Positions 5,339 through 13,629 of a stretch of 15,969 bases of DNA are shown one piece after another. The stretch covers positions 1-15,969 of the forward strand of contig JAZNQX010000181.1 in assembly GCA_045590395.1 (NCBI GenBank), in the 5' to 3' direction. A program made the translations under genes and the position numbers. The stretch comes from SIG607 sp045590395. Lineage in GTDB: Bacteria; Bacillota; Clostridia; Oscillospirales; Acutalibacteraceae. How positions within the stretch are numbered: the stretch's first letter is position 1; every line of letters starts with the position of its first letter. Under the pieces are notes generated by a model. That model saw only the letters and a list, made by a program, of their open reading frames with translations. It did not search any database and was not told the origin of the DNA.

Positions 5339-6749
5339 AGTTTATAAATTTTTTATATTTATCTATTTTTGCTTTGATACTATCCATTAAGGCATTTTGT
5401 TTTTTATCTTTCATTTTAAGAGCTTTGATAACTTCTTCGTCGTGCGTGCCTTCTAAGATAAGGTGGTTTATAACTACATGGCTTTGTTGCCCTTGCCTAT
5501 ACAAGCGAGCGTTGAACTGCTGGTATAACTCTAAGCTCCAGGTCTGCCCGAACCATACTATTATGCTGCCTCCGGCTTGCAAATTAAGTCCATGGCCTGC
5601 AGACGCCGGGTGAGCAAGCATAACTTGTATTTTACCGTTATTCCAGTCTTCTATATCTTTATTGTTTTTTAGTTCGCGCGGCTTATACTTTTTAAGATAT
5701 TCCATTATTCTATCGCGGTCAAATCTAAATGTCCATGCCACTAAAACTGATTGTCCATTGGAGTTCTCTATTATCTCAGAAAGCGCTTCTAATTTAATAT
5801 CATGGACCGGTACTACATCGCGATTGACAAGGTCAGGAGCTTCAGTATAAATAGCGCCATTGGCAAATTGTAACAGCTTATTAGATAAAGCAGCTGCGTT
5901 AACAACATTTATTTCCACCTCTTCTTTTGAGCCATTTATAAGCTCTAGTACTTTATTCTTTTCAAACTCATCATATTTTGACTTTAAGTCTTTAGGCATT
6001 CTGAGTTTAATATAATTATCAGTTCTTACCGGCATTGTCAAATAATCATCGGCCTTCATGCTTATGCAAATATCTTCTATTTTCTTATGTATAGCTTTTT
6101 CGGAGTCCGTAAGCAACTTATAACTATAAACTACATTGCCATTAGTTTGGCCAGGCTTAAAATACTTCTCGCGATAACGGGTAATAGTTTTTTCAAGACG
6201 TTCACCCCTGTCCATAAGATAGATTTGCGGCCACAAGTCAATCAGGCCATTAGGTGCTGGAGTACCTGTTAAACCTACTAAGCGCTTAAAATATGGTCTG
6301 GCACCTCTTAAGGCTTTAAAGCGCTCTGATTTATAGGATTTAAAGCTACTCAGCTCATCTACTACTATCATGTCAAAAGGTAATTTGCCGCCGCCATATA
6401 AAGCGCATAGCCATGCTATATTATCTCTCGATATGATATAAATATCAGCCTTTTCTTTAATAGCTGCTTCTCTTTGCTTCGCGCTTCCTATTATCTTTGA
6501 AAAACGCAGATGCTTTAAATGGCTCCACTTTTCGGCTTCTTCTTGCCAAACTGACTCTGCTACTCTCTTAGGCGCTATCACTAATACTTTATTTATCTCG
6601 CAATAGTCATTCATTAGAAGCTCCACAGCAGTCAGCGTAGATACTGTTTTGCCTAAGCCCATATCAAGGAACACGCCACAATAAGGGTTGTTTATGATAT
6701 GCTCCACGCAGGCATTTTGATAATTATGTAAGTTCGTCCTGTTCAACAT
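5322..6749 (-). CDS. Snf2-family DNA helicase/translocase
   Basis: This is an SF2 ATPase of the Snf2/SWI2 type that moves along DNA; in phages it usually accompanies replication or recombination. In its 475 residues the motifs appear in order: Walker A DMGLGKT (29-35), motif Ia VLVIAPKR (55-62), Walker B VVDELS (129-134, DEL where DEAH is commoner), motif III GLTGTPAPN (159-167), and in the second RecA lobe VLVAWTF, then AHGHGLN-like SAGHGLNLQAGG, and motif VI ARLYRQG (about 414-420) with the arginine finger. The length is that of the short phage version without extra domains. It starts two bases after the gene upstream and is part of operon 1. Confidence 0.93.
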   Translation of the reverse strand: MLNRTNLHNYQNACVEHIINNPYCGVFLDMGLGKTVSTLTAVELLMNDYCEINKVLVIAPKRVAESVWQEEAEKWSHLKHLRFSKIIGSAKQREAAIKEKADIYIISRDNIAWLCALYGGGKLPFDMIVVDELSSFKSYKSERFKALRGARPYFKRLVGLTGTPAPNGLIDLWPQIYLMDRGERLEKTITRYREKYFKPGQTNGNVVYSYKLLTDSEKAIHKKIEDICISMKADDYLTMPVRTDNYIKLRMPKDLKSKYDEFEKNKVLELINGSKEEVEINVVNAAALSNKLLQFANGAIYTEAPDLVNRDVVPVHDIKLEALSEIIENSNGQSVLVAWTFRFDRDRIMEYLKKYKPRELKNNKDIEDWNNGKIQVMLAHPASAGHGLNLQAGGSIIVWFGQTWSLELYQQFNARLYRQGQQSHVVINHLILEGTHDEEVIKALKMKDKKQNALMDSIKAKIDKYKKFINYGKQA

Positions 6750-6751
6750 AA

Positions 6752-7042
6752 TTATTTAGCATTAGTCCATACTACCTCTTCTGCTTCTTTACCAAATAGG
6801 CCCCTTGTATATAATATGGCCTCCTCTTTATTGGTAAATATTGCTGGTTTTTGCTTATCGATTCCAACTGAATAATTTTCGGTAACCCATTCAATTTTAT
6901 GGGTGTCCTCAAACGCGGTGGCTGTAATTACTTGTTTTTGTACATGGTACTCTTCTATGTCAAAAAATGTTATTTCGCCTGTGTCCCCCCTATAACCCAT
7001 TTTTCTACATGTTTTTTTTAATATTCGTCTTGCTGCTTCCAT
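6752..7042 (-). CDS. Hypothetical protein (96 aa)
   Basis: No family is recognised. It starts MEAARRILKKTCRKMGYRGD, a basic helix, followed by mostly beta-prone sequence with conserved-looking acidic and aromatic residues (ITFFDIEEYHV, KIEWVTENYSV) and a C-terminal helix around KEEAILYTRGLFG. It starts in the ATTGATATG context and ends two bases before the Snf2 start, so it is cotranscribed with the helicase. Confidence 0.65.
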   Translation of the reverse strand: MEAARRILKKTCRKMGYRGDTGEITFFDIEEYHVQKQVITATAFEDTHKIEWVTENYSVGIDKQKPAIFTNKEEAILYTRGLFGKEAEEVVWTNAK

Positions 7043-7051
7043 ATCAATAAA

Positions 7052-7291
7052 TTATAGTTTTCTAAGATTTTTATTTCTTTGTTCGTCTTTTATCTTTTTA
7101 ATTAAATATTCGATTTCTCTATTTCTAAGGCTCTGTAAAGTTGCAAAAGCGTCCACTAATTTTGAATAACTTTTAAAACGTAAATATCTATCTGTCCATT
7201 TAAAATGGACTTCAAATTCTGGATAGTTACTCACAAGTATGTACTCCTTTTTTACTTTTTTTCTAAGTCGTTTTAAAAGTCTTGTTTTCAT
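7052..7291 (-). CDS. Hypothetical basic protein (79 aa)
   Basis: I do not recognise it. The protein is very basic, with a Lys/Arg-rich first helix (KTRLLKRLRKKVKKEYIL) and tail (KIKDEQRNKNLRKL), and a beta-prone middle. Such composition is compatible with nucleic-acid binding. It starts with ATTGATATG, where the TGA is the stop of the VRR-NUC gene, leaving a one-base gap. Confidence 0.6.
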   Translation of the reverse strand: MKTRLLKRLRKKVKKEYILVSNYPEFEVHFKWTDRYLRFKSYSKLVDAFATLQSLRNREIEYLIKKIKDEQRNKNLRKL

Positions 7292-7292
7292 A

Positions 7293-7580
7293 TCAATAAA
7301 TAGTTTTTAAAAATTCATTAACGCCTTCTATAGTATCTATTACTTCTACCTTAAAGCCTAAAAGCCTAAATCTGTTATGCACTGCTATCTGAAGCGGGCG
7401 AGGCTTTTGTCCGGTAGACTTTAATTCGACAAAAACAATTTTGCCTCCGGGAAATAGGCACATTCGGTCTGGAAGACCGGAGAACTGGTCGCACAAGAGC
7501 TTTATGCAAAGTCCCCCGGTTTTCTTAACCTCTGTAACTAGTTTAGCCTCTATTACTTTTTCACTACTTTGCTTCTTCAT
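7293..7580 (-). CDS. VRR-NUC domain nuclease
   Basis: VRR-NUC proteins are PD-(D/E)xK nucleases that cut branched or structured DNA, and small stand-alone versions are common in phage replication clusters. The 95 residues cover just this domain: Glu at 7 and 11 in the first helix, GLPDRMCLFPGG (35-46) with the metal-binding Asp38, FVELKS (50-55) with Glu52 and Lys54, and Gln64 in the following helix. The end LLGFKVEVIDTIEGV fits the last strand and helix. Its start overlaps the gene upstream by 17 bases. It lies between the primase-helicase and the Snf2 helicase, as in many phages. Confidence 0.92.
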   Translation of the reverse strand: MKKQSSEKVIEAKLVTEVKKTGGLCIKLLCDQFSGLPDRMCLFPGGKIVFVELKSTGQKPRPLQIAVHNRFRLLGFKVEVIDTIEGVNEFLKTIY

Positions 7581-7782
7581 ATTCTCGGTATATAAAAAAG
7601 ATATTTTCTACTTCTACTCCTATTATATCAAGGTGGGCGTCTAATTGACTTTTTAATTGAGCTCTAAAAAGTTCTAAGTTTTCGCAAATATTATTCTCTA
7701 ATAGCTCACTCGAGTCTGGAGTAAGAGTAACGGTAATCCCATTAGTAAGTTTGCATTGAGCTTTTTCTATTACATATTTCAT
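7564..7782 (-). CDS. Hypothetical protein (72 aa)
   Basis: I do not recognise a family. The protein has strands at the start (MKYVIEKAQCKLTNGITVTL), an acidic helical middle (SSELLENNICENLELFRAQL) and a final strand region (VEVENIFFIYREYEE). It overlaps the end of the primase-helicase gene as ATGA and the start of the VRR-NUC gene by 17 bases, which suggests coupled translation of all three. Confidence 0.6.
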   Translation of the reverse strand: MKYVIEKAQCKLTNGITVTLTPDSSELLENNICENLELFRAQLKSQLDAHLDIIGVEVENIFFIYREYEEAK

Positions 7783-10169
7783 AATAAGCTGTCTTTACGT
7801 TTATAATATTTTTGTTTACCATATAAAGAGAAGTTCTTAGTAGATTGAACTGCTTCCCACTCAGGTATTGACTTAAGTATTTCATTTATGTCACGTGTAT
7901 TATAGCGAGACATATCATTTCTATCTTTACCTAAGCACTCGCACCATATTTCGGCAATACATACAAAATCTTTATTTGTAGAGCCTTTAAGAGCTAATGG
8001 GTCTTCTAACCAAGTTCTTCTTTGATATAAATCTAAAGAGTCCCAATTATCAGGGTAAAGCCTATTTAAATATTCTTCTATTATGCCACGCCTACTATCC
8101 GTTTCGGAGTGTTTATGCTGTTCTATCTTAGCAAGTTTTTCTTCTTCACCTTCAAGATATAAAGTTTCCCCGTTCTTATATAAATAGTAAGCCTCAGCCC
8201 ATATTTGGTCCACTTCATCGTCTGTTAAATAAGACGTAACGTCCTTTTTAACAAATTCTTTTCTTACATCGACGGGCATAAAACGCCTATTTCCAGTCGG
8301 GTCTCTTAAAAAGTCTTTATCGTTCGTGGTGCCAAAAAATACGCATTGACGTTTATAAGTCTCAACAACTCTTCCATAGGCTGGCCTAAAAGAATCTTCC
8401 CTTTTCGAAATATAGTGCTTAATAACTTCTACTTCAGCTTTTTTCAAACCGGAGAGCTCAGCTATTTCGATAAGCCAAGCGCCTTGTATTTGCTCAAAGG
8501 CTTCTTTACCTTGCACTGTTGTGAAAGTATCAGAAAACCAATCTTTGCCTAATTTCTTAACAAACGTGCTTTTGTAGGTACCTTGCTCGCCTACAAGTAT
8601 AAGGGCTGTATCAAATTTTATACCTGGCTCAAAAACGCGGGCTACTGCCGCGCATAAAGTCTTTCGGATAGCAGCTCTTGAGTATATATTATCCTCGGCG
8701 CCAAAATAGTCAATAAGTAAATTGTCAATTCTATTCTCGCCGTCCCATACTAATCCCGATATATAGTCTACAATCGGGTGAAATTTATGCTTTTCAAATT
8801 CAAGCGATAAAGTGTCATCTATTTTTTGATTTGAAGCGATTCCATATACGCACTCTATATAATTACGCACGCCTGAATAATCGATGTCTCTAAATAGCTC
8901 AACGCCCTCTACTTTGCGCCAAGGTAATGATTTTACAACATAGCGCTTATTATCAAAGACGTTTAATCTAAATGAGCCTTTTAGATATTGGTCATTCTGG
9001 AATATAATATTTAAATTATTGGCAGAACTTACATACTCGCCTTTGGTATTAGCCTCTAATTCTGTTACCCATGAATTATCTACTTCTTCTACCTCTTCTA
9101 CAAACTCGGCAAATTCAAATTTTGCTTCTGCAAATTTTTCACTTGCTAATTGCTTTTTTGACAAAGGGTCTTTAGCTGCGAAATCCTCCATGGCTTTAAA
9201 GCTTTTTCTATCTTGCTCCCCTTTTTCTTTACCAGAATCTAAATGACCAAACTTATGAATGCGTACTAAGTCAAACGCATTGCATAGTCTTCCGCCAGCA
9301 GGGTCTGTTCCATGATGGGAATAAGCAAACTTATCATCATAGACTATAAGGCCCGCAGCCGTAGAGCCGTTTATAAAAGTATATCGGTCATTACCAGCGG
9401 GAGTATAAACATCAGATAAAAAAGTCTCTATGGCGCTTTGAATTGTATGAGTGCGACAAAATAGACCAACTATTCCTTTTTTAGCCTCAGGGTCTTCTTG
9501 TTTTTTTATTGCTAAGCGAATTACGTCATTATTATTAGAAGCTATAGGCCATTCGTTTATATCTTGCCAATTATTATAAGACTCTAATATTATATCAGCT
9601 TGTAAAAATTTACCATCTTGATACTGAAAATAATAAGAAGCATCTTGCGAAATGGAAGGCCAAAACATTAAACGATTTACATCAAATGTAGATGGGTCAA
9701 ATAAATTTATATTTAAGTCGCCTGCTATTTTTCTGGAAATGGCTTGGTACTCTTCTTGCGATACTTCGCGGTCTAAAGGTATAATAAGCCTATGGCGCGG
9801 CTTATCTTCAGACGATTTATGCGTAGAGTGTATTACTGCAGCGCAGTCAAATAACATTGTAAAGTCCCACCAAAAATTAGTATGCGAAAAATCTATATCT
9901 AAAGTAACTAATTGCCTATAAAGCACGCTGGACTTTTCTCTGCGGCCATTGGTCAAAAAGCCCCCAACAAATCCTCCGACGTCTTTAATTTTACCTTGCT
10001 CATCTTTTGAGGCCTCCATAAAGCGCTTATACGTTTCATTTGTTATTACAGGCTTAGATAGTTTATCAACTAATTCTGACCATAACATTTTGGTATTTTT
10101 CCATACTTTACTTGTAGCATTTAAGCCTATAGCAATATTAAGATAATCATCGTGTTTTAACTTTATCAT
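7779..10169 (-). CDS. Primase-helicase, VirE/VapE type
   Basis: This 796-residue protein probably primes and unwinds DNA at the phage fork. The N-terminal third looks like a primase of the archaeo-eukaryotic type (BT4734-like/VirE N): LVTLDIDF (88-94) with paired Asp, KPRHRLIIPLD (123-133), and NRLMFWPS (165-172). A middle block, YSHHGTDPAGG (283-293), is shared by such primase proteins. The C-terminal half is a VirE-family (PF05272-like) ATPase: Walker A GEQGTYKST (527-535), Walker B WLIEIAEL (565-572), motif C CVFFGTTND (609-617), and the arginine finger GNRR (627-629 region). Residues 340-375 form an acidic linker. No truncation is seen. It follows the polymerase gene with a four-base gap and belongs to operon 1. 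Confidence 0.92.
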   Translation of the reverse strand: MIKLKHDDYLNIAIGLNATSKVWKNTKMLWSELVDKLSKPVITNETYKRFMEASKDEQGKIKDVGGFVGGFLTNGRREKSSVLYRQLVTLDIDFSHTNFWWDFTMLFDCAAVIHSTHKSSEDKPRHRLIIPLDREVSQEEYQAISRKIAGDLNINLFDPSTFDVNRLMFWPSISQDASYYFQYQDGKFLQADIILESYNNWQDINEWPIASNNNDVIRLAIKKQEDPEAKKGIVGLFCRTHTIQSAIETFLSDVYTPAGNDRYTFINGSTAAGLIVYDDKFAYSHHGTDPAGGRLCNAFDLVRIHKFGHLDSGKEKGEQDRKSFKAMEDFAAKDPLSKKQLASEKFAEAKFEFAEFVEEVEEVDNSWVTELEANTKGEYVSSANNLNIIFQNDQYLKGSFRLNVFDNKRYVVKSLPWRKVEGVELFRDIDYSGVRNYIECVYGIASNQKIDDTLSLEFEKHKFHPIVDYISGLVWDGENRIDNLLIDYFGAEDNIYSRAAIRKTLCAAVARVFEPGIKFDTALILVGEQGTYKSTFVKKLGKDWFSDTFTTVQGKEAFEQIQGAWLIEIAELSGLKKAEVEVIKHYISKREDSFRPAYGRVVETYKRQCVFFGTTNDKDFLRDPTGNRRFMPVDVRKEFVKKDVTSYLTDDEVDQIWAEAYYLYKNGETLYLEGEEEKLAKIEQHKHSETDSRRGIIEEYLNRLYPDNWDSLDLYQRRTWLEDPLALKGSTNKDFVCIAEIWCECLGKDRNDMSRYNTRDINEILKSIPEWEAVQSTKNFSLYGKQKYYKRKDSLL

Positions 10170-10173
10170 AGCG

Positions 10174-12123
10174 CTAATCTTTTAAATAAAATTTAGTAGT
10201 GTATCCGTCAGCTTTTAACGGTAATTCCTTAGCCCAATAAGGTGATATACTCATAATGCTTACCATTCTCTCGTATTGTTCTTTTGCGTCTACTTCAGGC
10301 ACTTCTACTAATACTTCGTCATGTATATGACAAACAGGCAGGAAGCCATTTTCATATAAAGCGAGCATACGATTGCCCAATAAATCACGAGCAGTAGCTT
10401 GAACTATATTCTCCGCTAATTTCCCGCCATATGTAGGAATTTCGCCCCATTGTTTTGTTTCCTGTATTACGCCCTGGTATACAAGAGAATTTGTTTTCTT
10501 ATCAATCCTTGGTTTATAATAGAATAATTTACGGCCAGATGGCAATTGAATTGTCATAAATACTCCATTATATTCAAATACTATATTTCGGGCCGTGCAT
10601 GTAACAGGAGCACCATATAATACGCAAGCTCTGGCTGCTCTATCTAACTCGTCCCACATCTCAACTATGCAAGGATTAGCAGAACGCCACTTGCGAACCA
10701 AACTCATCATTTCTGCGTCAGATAAGCCCATGCGTTCGCCACCCATACGTCTAAGAGCGCCTAATGAACCGCCAAAGCCTAAAGCAAGCTCAGAAATCTT
10801 TGACTTGTCTCTGAGGGCCGAGCCTTTTGTAATAGCTGAAATAGGGACATTAAACATCTTAGAGCCCGTTGCTTCATAAATCTTACCATCGCCGGCAAAA
10901 ACATCCATTCTCCATTTTTCATTAGCAAGCCATGAAATTACGCGAGCTTCAATAGCTGAGAAATCCGCTACACTAAATACTTTACCTTCAGGGGCTATAA
11001 GCGCTGTGCGCACTAATTGTGATAAAATATCAGGCACATCATCATATAGCATCTCTACTGATTCCCAATCTCTTGCTCTAATTAAATCACGCGGTATAGA
11101 TATATTTGAGACATGATTCTTGGCTAAATTTTGTAATTGTAATAAGCGGCCAGCCCAACGACCCGTTCTATTAGCGCCATAAAACTGGAATGTACCACGC
11201 ACTCTACCATCGCTCATAGCACAATTAAGCATAGCATAGTATTTTTTAATAGAAGTCTTAGATAACTTATTACGTAAGTCAAGCAATTCAGAGACCTCTG
11301 GATAATCTTTAAACTGCTCTAAAACTTTAGGCATATTAGCTTTATTTAAAGAGTCAACTGCTATGCCAGTCTTATTTTCTATCCAGCCTTTAACTTGCGC
11401 ATTAGAATTAGGATTATCGAGTCCTGTTAGAGCTTTTGCTTTATCTAACAAAAACTCCGTATAAATATTATCAACTGCTATAGCTGATAAAGCTAATTCT
11501 TTATCTACTAAAATGCCTTTATCATTTATACGCTGGTCTAAAGCATACAATTTACGCTCTATTTCCGGAATTTCATACTCTTCTAAGCAGTTATATATTT
11601 CGCGTTCTGCTAATACGTCGTAAACATTATATTCTTTATACATTTCCCACTTATCTGGGGCGTGCCAAGGATAATTACGAGTACGGCCGCCATTTATCTT
11701 TGTAGGTTTGCGTGGGCATGAGAAATATTTAATAAGTAATCTGCCTGTATCTAACTTTTTATTATCTAAGTCTAATACCTTAGATACGCTATCGAGAGAT
11801 AATGGCAAACCGCAATAAGCGGCCTTTACCGAAGTACAATACCACTCTTCAATAGGTATATCTAGCCCAATACGTTTAAATGATAAGCGCTCAAATACTG
11901 CGTTATGTGCGACCTTACGAACTTTAGGGTCTTGCAGCGCTTCTAAGAACTCTTGTGGCATATCATCATCTTGTGCCAAGTCTATTATTTTAACATCGCT
12001 ATCATCTATAGCATAACCTATAATAAGAATTTCAAAGTCAGGGGACTCTATATATTTATAGGCCCCTGACTCTTTAATATCTACTGAAGAGTATGTTTCA
12101 ATATCTATAAATAACTTTTTCAT
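10174..12123 (-). CDS. Family A DNA polymerase with 3'-5' exonuclease
   Basis: This is the replicative polymerase of the phage, T7-like in plan: a proofreading domain followed by a polymerase domain and no 5'-3' exonuclease. In its 649 residues the exonuclease motifs are LFIDIET (4-10, Asp7 and Glu9), AHNAVFE (72-78) and EYNVYDV (164-170, Asp169). Polymerase motif A is VADFSAIEAR (385-394, Asp387), motif B runs from RDKSKISELALGFGG (438-452), and motif C is CHIHDEVLVEVP (598-609, His601, Asp602, Glu603). The usual phage length of 600-700 is met. It has a clear Shine-Dalgarno, AAGGAGAT about 10 bases before the ATG, inside the end of the ThyA-like gene, which it overlaps by four bases. Confidence 0.95.
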   Translation of the reverse strand: MKKLFIDIETYSSVDIKESGAYKYIESPDFEILIIGYAIDDSDVKIIDLAQDDDMPQEFLEALQDPKVRKVAHNAVFERLSFKRIGLDIPIEEWYCTSVKAAYCGLPLSLDSVSKVLDLDNKKLDTGRLLIKYFSCPRKPTKINGGRTRNYPWHAPDKWEMYKEYNVYDVLAEREIYNCLEEYEIPEIERKLYALDQRINDKGILVDKELALSAIAVDNIYTEFLLDKAKALTGLDNPNSNAQVKGWIENKTGIAVDSLNKANMPKVLEQFKDYPEVSELLDLRNKLSKTSIKKYYAMLNCAMSDGRVRGTFQFYGANRTGRWAGRLLQLQNLAKNHVSNISIPRDLIRARDWESVEMLYDDVPDILSQLVRTALIAPEGKVFSVADFSAIEARVISWLANEKWRMDVFAGDGKIYEATGSKMFNVPISAITKGSALRDKSKISELALGFGGSLGALRRMGGERMGLSDAEMMSLVRKWRSANPCIVEMWDELDRAARACVLYGAPVTCTARNIVFEYNGVFMTIQLPSGRKLFYYKPRIDKKTNSLVYQGVIQETKQWGEIPTYGGKLAENIVQATARDLLGNRMLALYENGFLPVCHIHDEVLVEVPEVDAKEQYERMVSIMSISPYWAKELPLKADGYTTKFYLKD

Positions 12124-12908
12124 ACTGCAACATCTCCTTTTAAGAATCCGTGGTGCTTGTAATTTTTTATTTCAAAGTCTTCATACTTATAATCATATAT
12201 AGACTCTTTTTCAGGTAATACCAATATAGGTAAAGCTAATGGTGCACGCTGTAACAATTTACATACTTGTGAAATGTGGTTTTCATATATATGCGCGTCG
12301 CCAATAACATATCTCAATATATACGGCGTATAGCCCGTGACTTTAGCTATTAAAGACAATAATATACCTCCTTCAGCTATATCAAAAGGTAAGCCTAAGA
12401 ATACATCAGCTGAGCGCATATATACCTGCAGACTTAATCGTTTAATAGTAGGGTCCGCGTAGAATTGGTACAATATATGGCAAGGAGGCAAAGCCATATC
12501 TTGCATATCAGATGGGTTCCATGTATCTAAAATTATACGACGTGAGTACGGATTTGTCTTTATCTCATTTATAATAAAATCAATTTGATTGACTTTATTA
12601 GGGCCGCTCTCAATCCACTGTTTGCCATAAACAGGCCCGAGGTCTCCATTTGCATCTGCCCACGGGTCCCAAATATGGACGCCGTTATCATTGAGATACT
12701 TTATATTAGTATCGCCTTTTAAAAACCATAAAAGCTCATGAATACAAGCTTTTATATTAACTTTTTTAGTAGTTAGCACTGGCAAGCCTCGGCCCATATA
12801 GTGTTCGAGCACAACGCCAAATTGACTTCTCGCGTCTGTGCCTGTTCTATTTGGGCGGTCTATACCGCGCTCCAAGATTGAAAGAATAAGCTTTTTATAG
12901 GATTGCAT
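12120..12908 (-). CDS. thyA: ThyA-family enzyme with Asn-to-Asp switch; possible dCMP (hydroxy)methylase
   Basis: By family this is folate-dependent thymidylate synthase, 262 residues like E. coli ThyA (264). Seen in sequence: Arg21, HELLWFL (57-63, Glu58), IWDPWADANGDLGPVYGKQW (79-98), YSRR (121-124), catalytic Cys143 in LPPCHILYQF, Arg165-Ser166, Asp168, and GDAHIYENH (203-211, His206, Tyr208). These align with E. coli at a constant offset near the active site, but E. coli Asn177 is Asp176 here (LGLPFDIAEGG). That Asn reads the uracil ring; Asp is found in T4 dCMP hydroxymethylase (gp42) and converts L. casei ThyA to a dCMP methylase. One extra residue follows it (EGG where S-Y is usual). 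I therefore infer dCMP as substrate, with 5-methyl- or 5-hydroxymethyl-dCMP as product, but ordinary dTMP synthesis is not excluded. It lies between the tRNA and the polymerase. Confidence 0.93.
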   Translation of the reverse strand: MQSYKKLILSILERGIDRPNRTGTDARSQFGVVLEHYMGRGLPVLTTKKVNIKACIHELLWFLKGDTNIKYLNDNGVHIWDPWADANGDLGPVYGKQWIESGPNKVNQIDFIINEIKTNPYSRRIILDTWNPSDMQDMALPPCHILYQFYADPTIKRLSLQVYMRSADVFLGLPFDIAEGGILLSLIAKVTGYTPYILRYVIGDAHIYENHISQVCKLLQRAPLALPILVLPEKESIYDYKYEDFEIKNYKHHGFLKGDVAV

Positions 12909-12932
12909 AATTTAATTATTTAAAGTGAGAAG

Positions 12933-13012
12933 GAGAGCAGGCAGGACTCGAACCTGCATAAAGAGCCGACAAATCAATGAGACCCCTGACTCTACCATTG
13001 AGTTACTGCTCT
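12933..13012 (-). tRNA. tRNA-like gene, isotype not resolved
   Basis: Read on the minus strand, three arms fit a tRNA exactly: acceptor AGAGCAG paired with CTGCTCT (7 bp, extended to 8 by G at 13013 and C at 12933), D arm ACTC-AATGGTA-GAGT after U8 and A9, and T arm GCAGG-TTCGAGT-CCTGC. The anticodon half is abnormal. Thirty bases separate base 26 from the T arm, where about 22 is usual, and no good 5-bp anticodon stem can be drawn. Candidates are CAT in loop CTCATTG (U33 present, stem mostly G-U) or TCA by strict spacing (C33, stem broken). CCA is not encoded. It lies in the 140-base gap between DUF2815 and the ThyA-like gene. Confidence 0.7.
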
Positions 13013-13048
13013 CGGAAATAAACAACGTTTAACTAAAAAGGAAGGGGG

Positions 13049-13597
13049 TTATGCTAATTCGTCAAAGTCTTCTGCAAAGTCGCTTTCAGCTGAACCAGGT
13101 CCTGCTAAGCGCTCGCCATCTTCGAGTTTTTGTATATTGTTCAAACCCGCGGCTATGCCTTTTGACTGTACGTTATACGCATAAAAGTTCAATGATACAC
13201 GGCCGTAGCAGCCCGAGTAAAACTCATCTCTGTCTAAAATAGGCTGTATATCACGGTCAACAATACTTGGCTTGTAACTTGAACTCGCATTAAGGAAATA
13301 ACAGCCTTCAAATGCTGGGTCGTCTTCTCTTTCAAGGTCGCCGTCGTGAAGAGGTGTTTTAAGCATAGTCGGAATTTTACCGTTCTTGTCAGCAATTTTA
13401 GCTTTGCCAACTTGTTTAGCGGCCTCAATAGCCTTATTGATAGCGTCTAAAGTTTTTGTGTCTGACTTTGGAATCAAAATACATGCGCTGTATTTTGGTA
13501 TGTCACCTTCATTCATAGCCTTTGGCTCGAATACATTCAAGAATGAAAATCTTACTTTTCCGGTTACTACTTTTGTTGTTAATTGTCCTGTTGCCAT
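13049..13597 (-). CDS. DUF2815 protein, ssDNA-binding-like
   Basis: DUF2815 proteins are phage replication proteins that resemble T7 gp2.5-type single-stranded DNA-binding proteins (OB fold with an acidic tail). The 182-residue protein begins TGKVRFSFLNVFEPKAMNEG, followed by PKYSACILIPKSDTKTLDAI, both typical of the family, and the middle contains GCYFLNASSSYKPSIVDRD and FYSGCYGRVSLNFYAYN. The end is acidic (SAESDFAEDFDELA), as in proteins that use a flexible tail to contact polymerase. It lies next to the DUF2800 nuclease, a pairing seen in many phages, with a 32-base gap upstream. Confidence 0.9.
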   Translation of the reverse strand: MATGQLTTKVVTGKVRFSFLNVFEPKAMNEGDIPKYSACILIPKSDTKTLDAINKAIEAAKQVGKAKIADKNGKIPTMLKTPLHDGDLEREDDPAFEGCYFLNASSSYKPSIVDRDIQPILDRDEFYSGCYGRVSLNFYAYNVQSKGIAAGLNNIQKLEDGERLAGPGSAESDFAEDFDELA

Positions 13598-13629
13598 AAT
13601 TTTAAATTTTTTAAGGGTTGTTAATTATT

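Noticed and set aside
9652..9921. Plus-strand frame within the primase-helicase gene
   Set aside because: It overlaps conserved primase motifs on the other strand and shows no recognisable protein features. The same holds for the other plus-strand frames in this window.
12933..13012. UGA suppressor tRNA and recoded genome
   Set aside because: Strict spacing gives TCA, but C33 and a broken stem argue against it, and UGA is used as a normal stop here in overlaps such as ATGA.
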